Origin: Fibrobacter sp. UWB16
GTDB lineage: Bacteria; Fibrobacterota; Fibrobacteria; Fibrobacterales; Fibrobacteraceae
Reading direction: 5' to 3'
Assembly (NCBI RefSeq): GCF_900215325.1
Contig: NZ_OCMS01000001.1
Location: 496,001 to 560,000, forward strand
Length of the DNA: 64,000 nt
Part shown: positions 49,534 through 58,077 of the stretch, one piece after another
Layout: every line of letters starts with the position of its first letter
Position numbering within the stretch: the first letter of the stretch is position 1
Program-made: the position numbers and the translations under genes
The notes under the pieces: generated by a model
What the model saw: the letters and a program-made list of their open reading frames with translations, nothing else
Told to the model about the DNA's origin: nothing
Database searches by the model: none

Positions 49534-51881
49534 TAAATTCCAAGCTGCACTTCTACGCCAAACTGAACATAGAGCCCCATGCCCTTAGCAATAAACGGGA
49601 CCAGGTTGTATCCATTGCCAGTTTTGTCGTCCTTGTCTTGAGCCACCCAAGAACGTTCACGGTCATTTTCAGCACCAAGGAACTTAAGGGCATCAACATC
49701 GAGCTTTGCAAAAATGTTATCCACTTCAAGATAGAATCTTGCATGCCTAAAGAAGAACTTAGACTTCGTCAAATCCAAATTCACACGCACATCGGTTCTG
49801 TACATATCCGTGAACTTATGATAATCTCTTAATTCACGGGTACCGCCCTTGCCACTTGCAGCAGGCTTAATAGCGTAATAATAAAGCGGTCTATGCCATG
49901 CAGCATGGTGCGTCAAGATAACAGATACGATGGAGTCCTTACGCGGATAATACCTAAAGTGCGAAACGACATCCAAACGAGAGTTCGCTTCCCACGGCAA
50001 TGACTTTCCGCCATCCAATTCATATTCGCCATACACAGAGCTTGCATTCATCGCCATCGAGAAGTGATGAGAAGTTTTCCATTCGAGCGAGCCCGAAGCA
50101 CCTGTAACCCAAGCGTTATTCACCGGAGTCACATCCTGGTAATTTGCAAAAGCCTTTGGCAACGGGAGCAGCGGATCAAAGTAGAAACGTCCAAAGCCCG
50201 ATACTTGAGCCACCAAGTACTTGGAGCGATAGCCCAAGCCCAACTTCAGTGACGTTCCAGATTCCAGACGGCCTGTCAAATCACCATCATCAAAATAGTG
50301 TTTCCAGTCTGCACGGTAGGCGGCATTACCAAAAAGTCTCCAGTATGCCGAATCCGTCTTAGACAAATTGCGTTCCATATCAAAAGAAGCCGTCGGCAAA
50401 GCCTTATGGTCAGCAGCGTCAGCCACAGCACCCACAGAAAGCATGTGCTCCGAATAATTATTCTTCCAATCGAGCGTTACAGCACCCGACAGAACACCCG
50501 TCTGATAATCAGAGGATTCTTCGCCACCAGGAATCGGAAAACTGCGTTCGACCATGTGATGTTCATAAAGAACGGCTCCACGCAAATCAGCCCCAAAAAT
50601 ATCCGCATTAAAATTCCGATCAGCGCCGGCACTAAGCGTCGTATGGGTCTGGCTATAGCCGTCAATGAAAGTTTTCGCCGAAGCATCGGAGAAATTACCC
50701 GAACGGAATCCCGTCGTATCGCGAATCGTATCGCTCAGGCTTTCGCGGACAAGCCCTGCATGGAAACTCGTTCCGAACTTCGAAGCATATTCCGCACCGA
50801 CAACCAAATAGCTTTGGCTACCTTCAATAATATCAATTGAATTGACCGCACCATAAGTGGACGATGTATCCTGGCTCACCTTGTATTCATCAGAGCTATA
50901 CAACGTGCGCAACGCCCATGACGCATTACCAAGCGAATCAGAACCGTTCAACTGAGCGTAAACATCAAATGCAGTCAAGTCAAACGGATCCGAAGACTGC
51001 ACCTTGGCGTCGGAATTTTTATCGTCGCGTTTGCGGAACTCCGTATAAAACTTTTCACCTAGATTTTTAAGCATGTCGTCGTCAAGGAAACGGAATGCAA
51101 AACGGAAGCTATCCCAAATGAAGAACGGCGCATCAAGGACGACTTCTCTGAGCGTTGTACCGGCAGAACCTTTCAAGCCCCACTCGCCACTCGTCTGTTC
51201 CGGAATGTACTGGATTGAAGTCGCAAGTCCCTGCCCAAGAGGTCCTTGTCCATAATGATCGTGAATTTCAATGCCACTCAACGTATGCGGATTCACAACG
51301 GACAAGTTACCAGGGAACCCAACATCCAAATGGCGCATGTTCGGAATACGGAGACGTCCCAAATGATAAGCGACATCGCTTGCACGGGAACCGTCGTAAT
51401 AGAGAGCACTGCTAAAATCCTTTTGACCAGAAACACCAGGCATCTGGCTCAAGTGTTCTGTCAAGTCAAAGCGCATACCAGCCGCATCTTCCAGTTTTTC
51501 AAGCTGAACCGTACGTTCCACTTCCCACTTGACCGGTTCGCCATCTCCGATAATCGTGCTTGCCCCGAGATTCGTGACATTCGTGCTGAGCGTAATGACC
51601 ATGTCCAACAGGTCGGCAAAGTCCTGCAGTTCAACAAAGACGCTATCGTAGCCCTCTTTCTTGAATACGAGCGAGGCATTCTTGGAATCCACGGTCAGCT
51701 CAAAACGGCCACGGGAATCAGTCTCACCGATGCGCTTGCCGGACTGATAGGTAATAGCCACATCCTTGACTGGCAAATCAGATTCTGCTTCAAGGACGAC
51801 ACCGATAACCGTTGTAGGCGAAGCCGCAAAGACCCCAACCACAATAAACAGGACAAAATTGAAAAATAAGCGGAAATTCAT
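49533..51881 (-). CDS. TonB-dependent receptor-like outer membrane protein with carboxypeptidase-regulatory domain
   Basis: A 782-residue protein with signal peptide 'FFNFVLFIVVGVFAASP'. Residues about 22-95 form a carboxypeptidase-regulatory-like beta-sandwich ('VLEAESDLPVKDVAITYQSG'). A plug-like region follows ('LTEHLSQMPGVSGQKDF', 'RIPNMRHLDVGFPGNLSVVN'), then a long beta-barrel rich in Tyr and Trp. A clear TonB box is not obvious and the last residue is Ile rather than an aromatic, so it is a diverged member. Substrate unknown. The stop overlaps the start of the dipeptidase by one base. No Shine-Dalgarno; CTATTTTGG lies five bases before ATG 51881. Confidence 0.8.
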   Translation of the reverse strand: MNFRLFFNFVLFIVVGVFAASPTTVIGVVLEAESDLPVKDVAITYQSGKRIGETDSRGRFELTVDSKNASLVFKKEGYDSVFVELQDFADLLDMVITLSTNVTNLGASTIIGDGEPVKWEVERTVQLEKLEDAAGMRFDLTEHLSQMPGVSGQKDFSSALYYDGSRASDVAYHLGRLRIPNMRHLDVGFPGNLSVVNPHTLSGIEIHDHYGQGPLGQGLATSIQYIPEQTSGEWGLKGSAGTTLREVVLDAPFFIWDSFRFAFRFLDDDMLKNLGEKFYTEFRKRDDKNSDAKVQSSDPFDLTAFDVYAQLNGSDSLGNASWALRTLYSSDEYKVSQDTSSTYGAVNSIDIIEGSQSYLVVGAEYASKFGTSFHAGLVRESLSDTIRDTTGFRSGNFSDASAKTFIDGYSQTHTTLSAGADRNFNADIFGADLRGAVLYEHHMVERSFPIPGGEESSDYQTGVLSGAVTLDWKNNYSEHMLSVGAVADAADHKALPTASFDMERNLSKTDSAYWRLFGNAAYRADWKHYFDDGDLTGRLESGTSLKLGLGYRSKYLVAQVSGFGRFYFDPLLPLPKAFANYQDVTPVNNAWVTGASGSLEWKTSHHFSMAMNASSVYGEYELDGGKSLPWEANSRLDVVSHFRYYPRKDSIVSVILTHHAAWHRPLYYYAIKPAASGKGGTRELRDYHKFTDMYRTDVRVNLDLTKSKFFFRHARFYLEVDNIFAKLDVDALKFLGAENDRERSWVAQDKDDKTGNGYNLVPFIAKGMGLYVQFGVEVQLGI

Positions 51882-51947
51882 ACTTCCAAAATAGATATTT
51901 TATGCAAGAAAAATTCAAGCAAGCCACCAACATCTTATATTATACGC

Positions 51948-52745
51948 ATGCTTAAAGTTTATTTAGTCCAGTTCGATAGCGCCAAGGGCCACAAATCCGA
52001 GAATCTCGACCGTGCAAAGAAGATTATTCTCGAGGCAAAGCCCATAGCGGGGAGCCTAGTACTCCTCCCCGAAATGTTCGCCACAGGGTATGTCCCTACC
52101 GATCTGGGCGATGCAGCCGAAGACTTCAGCACGAATGTCTCCGGTGAAACCGCACGCACGCTCTCCGAGATTGCAAACGAAACGAACTGCACCATCATGG
52201 GCGCAGGCATCACCCGCGCAAACCACGGCTTTTACAACCACGTAAGCATCTACAAGCCCAACGAAGCCCAGGAATTCTGCGGATACAACAAAATGAACTT
52301 GTTCTTCCCCGAGAAGGAAAGCTTTAAAGCGGGCGAAAATATTAATTTATTTAAGTTTGACAACTGGTCCATAGCTTCGTTTATCTGCTACGACTTGCGG
52401 TTCCCCGAAATATTCCGCGAAGCGACCAAAAAAGGCGCAAATTTCATCACGATCCAGGCAGCGTGGCCCGCCAAAAGACGAGCCCACTGGGAGACGCTCC
52501 TCAGAGCACGCGCTATCGAAAATCAAGTCTACATCGCCGCAGTAAACGCCGTCAGTGAAAGCCCTGACCAAAAGCTCCCGCTTGCAGGTACATCCCTCAT
52601 CATCTCGCCAAATGGTGACATTCTCGCTGAGGCCTCGCACCAAAACGAGGAGGTCATTTCGGCCGAACTGGACCTCCAAGCTGAACGCGATTATCGCAAA
52701 TCCTTCCCCGTTCTCGAAGGCGTAGTCCCACCGGAATTTTTATAA
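51948..52745 (+). CDS. carbon-nitrogen hydrolase, omega-amidase-like
   Basis: A 265-residue nitrilase-superfamily amidase with the triad Glu ('LLPEMFATGY'), Lys ('YNKMNLFFP') and Cys ('SFICYDLRFPE'). The sequence around the triad is closest to the YafV/Nit2 group, which hydrolyses 2-oxoglutaramate and 2-oxosuccinamate. The nitrogen-salvage role is inferred from the family. A TATATTA box lies five bases before ATG 51948 and no Shine-Dalgarno is seen. It is divergent from the TonB receptor with a 66-bp gap, so both promoters are packed into that gap. Confidence 0.88.
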   Translation: MLKVYLVQFDSAKGHKSENLDRAKKIILEAKPIAGSLVLLPEMFATGYVPTDLGDAAEDFSTNVSGETARTLSEIANETNCTIMGAGITRANHGFYNHVSIYKPNEAQEFCGYNKMNLFFPEKESFKAGENINLFKFDNWSIASFICYDLRFPEIFREATKKGANFITIQAAWPAKRRAHWETLLRARAIENQVYIAAVNAVSESPDQKLPLAGTSLIISPNGDILAEASHQNEEVISAELDLQAERDYRKSFPVLEGVVPPEFL

Positions 52746-52977
52746 GACCGAACAAAAAACATGGCCAAGCGACAAGATTCAAGTGAACTGAATCACACAA
52801 AAAAGGCCGTGATTAAAGTTTCCTTGGACAATCAGTCAATTCTAATTCATTGACTATCAATGTGTTACAGAGCACAAATTTTATATATTTGCCGAAAAAA
52901 ATTTTCTTTCCAGTATTGACAATTTTACCACAGAAAGATTATTTTTATATTACGTCTTTTAAGAAAAGAGGCTTAAT

Positions 52978-53115
52978 ATGGCAACAACAAGTAAAATTGA
53001 CGAAGCAAAAGAGCTCATCAAAGCAGGGCTCAAACGCGAGCTGATTCTAAAAATCACATCGATTTCGGAACACGAGTACAGCCTCCTCCAGCGTGAACTC
53101 CTCGCTACGGCATAG
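52978..53115 (+). CDS. 45-residue HTH-like small protein
   Basis: ATG 52978 to TAG 53115, preceded by AAGAAAAGAGGC with AGAGG six bases upstream. The product begins 'MATTSKIDEAKELIKAGLKR' and continues 'ELILKITSISEHEYSLLQRE'. The pattern (helix, Gly, short helix, 'ITSISEHEYSLLQREL') resembles the single helix-turn-helix found at the end of resolvases or in tiny regulators. Good ribosome site, AT-rich promoter region and normal codons all support a real gene. The next gene begins two bases after the stop. Confidence 0.6.
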   Translation: MATTSKIDEAKELIKAGLKRELILKITSISEHEYSLLQRELLATA

Positions 53116-53117
53116 GC

Positions 53118-53480
53118 TTGCAGCTCATCCTGAACATTCCCGCACAAAAAGCAACCGACGGAGCTTCTCGCAAGGCCGCCGTTATCGCTTGTTATAAAGA
53201 CGGGAGTCTCCTGCTCGATGCAAGGGACAACCTTAAGCCCGCAAGATTTACCATGCACCCGTCCGACAATTTTCCATGGACGGAATTCATCGAAAAACTG
53301 CTTGCTGCATGGCAGCTCTGCGATTACAGCGATGTTCCAGAAGCGTTCAAGCCCATCAAGCAGATTCCTGCCTTCGTAATCGAAGGTCTACCGCGCGAAC
53401 CCGTGCCACAGCAACTCAAGGTACTAGCCTCGTTACGCTCACAAGGCTATTTCGCAACGCTTCAGAATCCAGGGAAATAA
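53118..53480 (+). CDS. small protein of unknown function, TTG start
   Basis: A 120-residue cytosolic protein with no recognised domain; it contains 'PSDNFPWTEFIEKLLAAWQL' and a Pro-rich centre ('IPAFVIEGLPREPVPQQ'). The only early start is TTG 53118, two bases after the stop of the 45-codon gene, with no ribosome site of its own. It therefore probably relies on translational coupling. A programmed frameshift joining the two frames is possible but unsupported. A terminator-like hairpin follows at 53495. Confidence 0.55.
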   Translation: MQLILNIPAQKATDGASRKAAVIACYKDGSLLLDARDNLKPARFTMHPSDNFPWTEFIEKLLAAWQLCDYSDVPEAFKPIKQIPAFVIEGLPREPVPQQLKVLASLRSQGYFATLQNPGK

Positions 53481-53494
53481 TTTAGGGCAAATAA

Positions 53495-53566
53495 AAAAGA
53501 AAGTGCCCTCTCCTAATCCGTATCGACCAAACATCGACCATAATCGAAGACACTTTCTTTGTTTTT
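53495..53566 (+). terminator. long-loop terminator or small structured RNA
   Basis: AAAGAAAGTG / CACTTTCTTT, a 10-bp stem enclosing about 45 nt (which contains ATCGACC twice), then GTTTTT. It ends the small two-gene unit; the large loop is unusual for a plain terminator. Confidence 0.55.
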
Positions 53567-53686
53567 CCAAGGAGAATCCACCCTTCCATCTCCTACGTTT
53601 TATATTATACATTATTTTGGTCAAATAGATTATTATTAAAAAAATATTTTCTAATCAAAAATTATATATTCAAAAAAAAACGTGTA

Positions 53687-53714
53687 GGGAGATTCCCGCC
53701 TTAGCGGGAATGAC
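53687..53714 (+). repeat. dispersed GGAGATTCCCGCC...GCGGGAATGACA repeat
   Basis: An inverted repeat whose end is 11 bp before the maltokinase start codon, so the element lies in the promoter/leader region of that gene. Confidence 0.7.
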
Positions 53715-53725
53715 AAGTTTATATT

Positions 53726-54910
53726 ATGAACCTTATCAAGTATTTTAGCAAGCAACGTTGGTTCATGGGCAAAAACAGAACCATCTTACGCGCAGACACG
53801 CTCGACTCCACAGAAGCCGGCAACACGCGCATCAGGCTTATCAAGGTTTCGTTCGACGACGGCGAAAGCGACATTTATACGGTCATCGATGACGAAAATG
53901 CAGTTGGTAAAATTCTCGAAGACGCATTCCTCGATGGCTCTCAGCAGTCTGTTTTCGCAGGCGACTCCGGATTTTTCTCGTTTAGAATTACATCGCCATT
54001 TTCGAGAGCAGCCCTCACGAGCATCAAGCCCGTTTCAAAGGAACAGAGCAATTCCGCATTTTGCGCACCCGGCAAATTTTTCTTCAAGCTATACCGCAGG
54101 CTAGAACCGGGTTTACACCCCGAAGCCGAAATCCTTGAAGCAATGAACAAGGCCGACAGCAGCCGCGTCCCAAGGCTTTACGCCGTCTGCAATTATAAGG
54201 CCAAAGGCGGTGAAGTTTACACGTGGGGAATCCTCGAAGAACATTTCCCGAACGCACTTGACGCCTGGAGCGAATTCTGCAACAACATGGATAGCACAGA
54301 CGCCTTCCAGCTCGGGATGTCCACCGCGCAGATGCACGAAAGCCTCAAGCGTTTAAGCGGGCCCAAGTACAGCGGCATCGAGCCGCCATTCGACCGATTG
54401 CAACAGTTGCTCCAAAACTCCACGGATACCGAGTACGCTCCGAAATTGCGCGAAAAGCTCCCGGAACTGCGCATCCGCTATAGCGACTTGCTCCGCGAAA
54501 CATTCAGCGACAAGACCATCAAAAAACAGCGCATCCATGGGGATTACCATCTCGGGCAAGTGCTGATTACGCAAAGTGCAAATGGCACCAAGCATTTCGA
54601 GATTATTGACTTTGAAGGGGAACCCACGCGCAGCCTCGACTACAGACGCACTATCCGCTCCCCCGCTGTCGATATCGCCGGGATGTTGCGCAGCTTTGCC
54701 TATGCAGGCGCCGTCGCGAAGACCGATCCGACCGAAGCGCAAAAAGCTTTTGTCACAGGGTATTCCAAGGTCTCCGGGATTTCCACCGAAGAAATCGAAA
54801 AGGAATCCAAGCCCTACATTCTCGCAAAAGCCATCTACGAAGCATGCTACGAGCTAGAATTCCGCCCCGACTGGTTCTGGATTCCCGCCAAAGCATTGCT
54901 TGAATTGTAA
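53726..54910 (+). CDS. maltokinase (Mak/Pep2 type)
   Basis: A 394-residue ATP-dependent kinase that makes maltose-1-phosphate for the GlgE alpha-glucan pathway. The N-terminal cap has 'SKQRWFMGKNRTI'; then 'FFKLYRRLEPGLHPEAEI', the phosphotransferase catalytic loop 'IHGDYHLGQVLI', the metal Asp in 'IIDFEGEPTRSLDYRR', and 'SPAVDIAGMLRSFAYAGAV', all typical of maltokinase. TreS, GlgE and GlgB are not in this window. A TATATT directly abuts ATG 53726 and a dispersed repeat sits just upstream, so the promoter geometry is odd. Confidence 0.85.
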   Translation: MNLIKYFSKQRWFMGKNRTILRADTLDSTEAGNTRIRLIKVSFDDGESDIYTVIDDENAVGKILEDAFLDGSQQSVFAGDSGFFSFRITSPFSRAALTSIKPVSKEQSNSAFCAPGKFFFKLYRRLEPGLHPEAEILEAMNKADSSRVPRLYAVCNYKAKGGEVYTWGILEEHFPNALDAWSEFCNNMDSTDAFQLGMSTAQMHESLKRLSGPKYSGIEPPFDRLQQLLQNSTDTEYAPKLREKLPELRIRYSDLLRETFSDKTIKKQRIHGDYHLGQVLITQSANGTKHFEIIDFEGEPTRSLDYRRTIRSPAVDIAGMLRSFAYAGAVAKTDPTEAQKAFVTGYSKVSGISTEEIEKESKPYILAKAIYEACYELEFRPDWFWIPAKALLEL

Positions 54911-55019
54911 GATTCAATAAAATATTCACTTTTTTCGCACATTAGAACATTTTTTTGTGTCTATGCGAGATATTCTCGCAATTAACAAAAAAAATAAATC
55001 GTCGTGAGAATAAAGCGTC

Positions 55020-55100
55020 GGCCAAGGATGGGGTGGGTGCAGGGAGGGGCCCGTGCGGCCTTCGCAACTCCGAGCTGGGGCCCCGCCCGCATAATTTTCA
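55020..55100. repeat. GC-rich repeat-like segment upstream of cysE
   Basis: A GC-rich island (GGGGCCC / GGGCCCC arms) inside the 249-bp AT-rich gap between maltokinase and cysE. It resembles the GC-rich elements at 22338 and 33526 in composition and in paired G/C runs, but the alignment is weak. Confidence 0.35.
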
Positions 55101-55143
55101 ATTTGATTCAAAATCAATTCTAAGGCGGAGCCTCCAATTTTTT

Positions 55144-55151
55144 TATATTTG
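55144..55151 (+). promoter_or_regulatory. TATATTTG box upstream of cysE
   Basis: TATATTTG (exact TAnnTTTG) then GCGTCATC then ATG 55160 (gap 8 nt). Confidence 0.5.
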
Positions 55152-55159
55152 GCGTCATC

Positions 55160-55948
55160 ATGACACCAGAAGAAATGGAACAGTTACTCCGCAAGGACGC
55201 AGCAGAGCTCGTCAAAACCGAGCCGTTTTCGAAGTTGATGCTCGAAGAGCAAATCCTTAACCGCAAGAATTTTGCGGATATGCTTGGAGTAACCCTCGCC
55301 TGTCAACTCGCCGGCGAAGTCATTGATCGCGCTGAACTCGAGAAGATGTTCCGAGTCATGTACGAAAAGTATCCCCAATTGCTTGTTTGCGCGACAAAGG
55401 ACTTGCACGCAACAGTCCTCCGCGACCCCGCTTGCACGGGCCCTCTCGAACCGCTACTGTTCTTCAAGGGTTTCCAAGGACTGCAAGCCTACCGCGTAGC
55501 CCACGTTCTTTATGAAGAAGGCCGACACTTCCCCGCCAAGATGCTCCAGAGCATCATCAGCCGCAAGTTCGGCATGGACATCCATCCGGCTGCAAAGATT
55601 GGTCACGGACTTTTGGTGGACCACGCCACAAATATCGTCATCGGCGAAACCGCAACCGTCGGAAACAACGTGAGCTTTTTGCATGGCGTGACCTTGGGTG
55701 GTACCGGTAACGAAATCGGCGACCGTCACCCGAAAATCGGAAACGGCGTGATGCTCGGTGCCCACGCCCAGTTGCTCGGAAATATCCACATTGGCGATGG
55801 TGCAAAGATTGGCGCAGGCGCCGTGGTGCTTTGCGATGTTCCTGCTCACACAACTTATGCTGGCGTCCCGGCCGTTCAGGTGGGTCACCCGCACGACGAC
55901 ATGCCGAGCTTCAACATGCAGCAAGACTTTACGCGCGACAAAAACTAA
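55160..55948 (+). CDS. cysE: serine O-acetyltransferase
   Basis: A 262-residue enzyme making O-acetylserine for cysteine synthesis. The N-terminal helical domain ends near residue 130; the C-terminal part is a left-handed beta-helix of hexapeptide repeats, with 'GMDIHPAAKIGHGLLVDHAT', 'IVIGETATVGNNVSFLHGVT', 'GDRHPKIGNGVMLGAHAQLL' and 'YAGVPAVQVG'. The catalytic His and Asp occur in 'LLVDHAT'. The C-terminus ends 'FTRDKN' rather than the usual Ile that docks into cysteine synthase. No cysK is adjacent. There is no Shine-Dalgarno. Confidence 0.92.
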   Translation: MTPEEMEQLLRKDAAELVKTEPFSKLMLEEQILNRKNFADMLGVTLACQLAGEVIDRAELEKMFRVMYEKYPQLLVCATKDLHATVLRDPACTGPLEPLLFFKGFQGLQAYRVAHVLYEEGRHFPAKMLQSIISRKFGMDIHPAAKIGHGLLVDHATNIVIGETATVGNNVSFLHGVTLGGTGNEIGDRHPKIGNGVMLGAHAQLLGNIHIGDGAKIGAGAVVLCDVPAHTTYAGVPAVQVGHPHDDMPSFNMQQDFTRDKN

Positions 55949-55988
55949 ACGGAAGAACGTTCAAGGCGAGAATCGCACAAATGCACTC

Positions 55989-56023
55989 GTCATCCTGAAC
56001 GAAAGTGAAGGATCCAGTGAAAC
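55989..56023 (+). repeat. dispersed GTCATCCTGAAC...GGATCCAGT repeat
   Basis: GTCATCCTGAACGAAAGTGA then AGGATCCAGTGAAAC, the uninterrupted form of the element. It lies between cysE and nth, ending 15 bp before the nth start. Confidence 0.8.
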
Positions 56024-56038
56024 TTGAAGGAGCGCGAA

Positions 56039-56665
56039 ATGAACAAGGCTGCAAAAATCAAATTCATTGGCGATAAGCTGGACGAGCTGTACCCGAATCC
56101 GCCCATTCCGCTAGACTTTACAAGCCCATTCACGCTCCTCGTGGCAGTCGTTTTAAGCGCCCAGTGCACAGACATCCGCGTGAATCAGGTGACCGCGGTT
56201 CTCTTTAAAAAAGCAGACACACCAGTCAAAATGATTAAGCTCGGCGTAGACCGCATTGCCGAAATCATCAAACCTTGCGGTTTCTTTAACACCAAAAGCG
56301 TGAACATATTCAAGCTCTCGCAAGCGCTCGTCGAAAAGTTCAAGGGCGAAGTCCCGCACACGTTCGAGGAACTTGAAAGCCTCCCTGGAGTCGGACATAA
56401 GACGGCAAGCGTCATCATGAGCCACATCTTTAAACTCCCTGCATTCCCGGTCGATACGCACATTCATCGCCTCGCCGAACGTTGGGGATTAAGCGACGGC
56501 TCAAGTGTCGAAAAGACCGAAGAAGATTTAAAAAAAGCTTTTCCCAAGGAAGAATGGGAAAAGCGTCATTTGCAAATCATTTATTTTGGGCGCAACTACT
56601 GCAAAGCGCGCGGGCACAAAGACGAAGAATGCCCGATATGCTCCGTAGTCCATAAGCGCGGTTAA
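56039..56665 (+). CDS. nth: endonuclease III
   Basis: DNA glycosylase/AP lyase of 208 residues that removes oxidised pyrimidines. The helix-hairpin-helix is 'LESLPGVGHKTASVIMSHIF', with the catalytic Lys in 'GHKTA' and the catalytic Asp in 'FPVDTHIHRLAERW'. At the C-terminus, where family members have C-x6-C-x2-C-x5-C for a [4Fe-4S] cluster, this protein reads 'NYCKARGHKDEECPICSVVH': only three cysteines with a longer first gap, and the chain stops 7 residues later. The cluster may be absent or altered. AAGGAG lies before ATG 56039; an in-frame TTG at 56024 is rejected. Confidence 0.9.
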   Translation: MNKAAKIKFIGDKLDELYPNPPIPLDFTSPFTLLVAVVLSAQCTDIRVNQVTAVLFKKADTPVKMIKLGVDRIAEIIKPCGFFNTKSVNIFKLSQALVEKFKGEVPHTFEELESLPGVGHKTASVIMSHIFKLPAFPVDTHIHRLAERWGLSDGSSVEKTEEDLKKAFPKEEWEKRHLQIIYFGRNYCKARGHKDEECPICSVVHKRG

Positions 56666-56671
56666 ACCACG

Positions 56672-58033
56672 CTACACGCCTTCGACAAGCTTGTCGAAAA
56701 CCTGTCCACGAACCTTGTAGTTCTTGAACAGTCCAAAGCTTGCACATGCGGGACTCATAATGACCGTTCCGCCTTCACCAATATTCAAGCTATCAGCAAA
56801 AGCTTCTTCAAGCGTTGGGAAAATGGCAGTTTTGATTCCCGCTTCATCCACGCCAGCCTTTTTCAAATCAGCAAGCATGCGCTCGGCGGTCGCGCCGATG
56901 AGCGCTACACGCTTCAAGTTCGGGCGCTGCTTCACGAGAATTTCTGAAAGTTCCGTAAAGTCGGCGTTCTTTTCCGAACCGCCAAGAATCAAAGCAAACG
57001 GGCGCTTCATGCTGCCGGTTGCCGCAATCGTTGCATCCGGGCGGGTTGCATAACTGTCGTTATAGAATTCAATGCCGCGTTTTTCGCCCTTGAATTCCAT
57101 ACGGAACGGGAGCGTCTCATAGCTCTTGAGCGCTTCGAACGCATCGGCGACTTTCACGCCCAAAGCCTTGCAAGCGAGCGTTGCCGCAGCCATGTTTTCG
57201 AGCTGGTAAATGCCACGGACCTTGCAATCCGAGAGATAAAGCTTTTCGCCATCAATCGCAAGAGTCGCACCGTCAATCACGGCATCACCATCGCCGTTGC
57301 TTGCACCATCAGCAAGGCTTACAGCATACTTAGTCTTTGCCGGGCTTTCCGATGCAATTTTTGCAGTCGGTTCGGCATCTTTCAAATAAACGCACGTACC
57401 TTCGCGCTTTTGCCAACGCACAAGGTTTGCCTTGGCATCGCGATATTCTTCAACGCTCTTGTGCCAGTCCAAATGTTCTGTCGAAACGCGCAAAACAACG
57501 CCTACATCCGGAGACACAGACAAAGTCATAAGCTGGAAGCTTGAAAGTTCCAAGATGCTGATACGGTCCGGAGTCTCGTCTTCGAGCAAGTCCAATGCCG
57601 GCACGCCAAAGTTTCCACCAATTTCGTTTTTGCGGCCGGTCTTCGTCAGAATGTGCGAAATCATGCTTACGGTAGAACCCTTGCCGAGTGTACCTGTGAC
57701 GCCCACAGTCGCTTTCGATTGAGTTTGTTCCAAAAAGAGCTGAATCTGGCTCGTCATGAGACCGCCGTTCATCTGGAACTTGAAAAGCTCCGGACTCATT
57801 GGATAAACGCCAGCCGAACGTATGACCGTCACGCAATCCTTGAGTCCGTCCAAATAGTTCTCGCCGCTGCTCACCTTGACGTTCACGCCTGCAGGCACAT
57901 CCGGGAGAGTCACCGGATTCTTGTCCATCACGACAATATCCTTGACACCTTCGCGGAAAAGGTAACGCAACGAGCTCTGGCCTTCAACGCCAAAGCCCAA
58001 AATTCCAACCGGAGAAACAAGAGTGTTCTGCAT
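56672..58033 (-). CDS. murD: UDP-N-acetylmuramoylalanine--D-glutamate ligase
   Basis: A 453-residue Mur ligase adding D-Glu to UDP-MurNAc-L-Ala. The N-terminal UDP-binding 'GILGFGVEGQSSLRYLF', the central ATPase, and the C-terminal 'IEFYNDSYATRPDATIAA' followed by 'ALILGGSEKNADF' fit MurD. The P-loop reads 'GVTGTLGKGSTVSMI', where the usual Ser/Thr after Gly-Lys is Gly. The carbamylated Lys segment ('YRDAKANLVRWQ') is present. AAGGA precedes ATG 58033. It is separate from any mur/dcw cluster. The stop is 6 bp from the stop of convergent nth, with no terminator between them. Confidence 0.93.
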   Translation of the reverse strand: MQNTLVSPVGILGFGVEGQSSLRYLFREGVKDIVVMDKNPVTLPDVPAGVNVKVSSGENYLDGLKDCVTVIRSAGVYPMSPELFKFQMNGGLMTSQIQLFLEQTQSKATVGVTGTLGKGSTVSMISHILTKTGRKNEIGGNFGVPALDLLEDETPDRISILELSSFQLMTLSVSPDVGVVLRVSTEHLDWHKSVEEYRDAKANLVRWQKREGTCVYLKDAEPTAKIASESPAKTKYAVSLADGASNGDGDAVIDGATLAIDGEKLYLSDCKVRGIYQLENMAAATLACKALGVKVADAFEALKSYETLPFRMEFKGEKRGIEFYNDSYATRPDATIAATGSMKRPFALILGGSEKNADFTELSEILVKQRPNLKRVALIGATAERMLADLKKAGVDEAGIKTAIFPTLEEAFADSLNIGEGGTVIMSPACASFGLFKNYKVRGQVFDKLVEGV

Positions 58034-58077
58034 AAAAATCCTTGATGTAATTCCAATTAAAATTTAGCAACCCTGAT

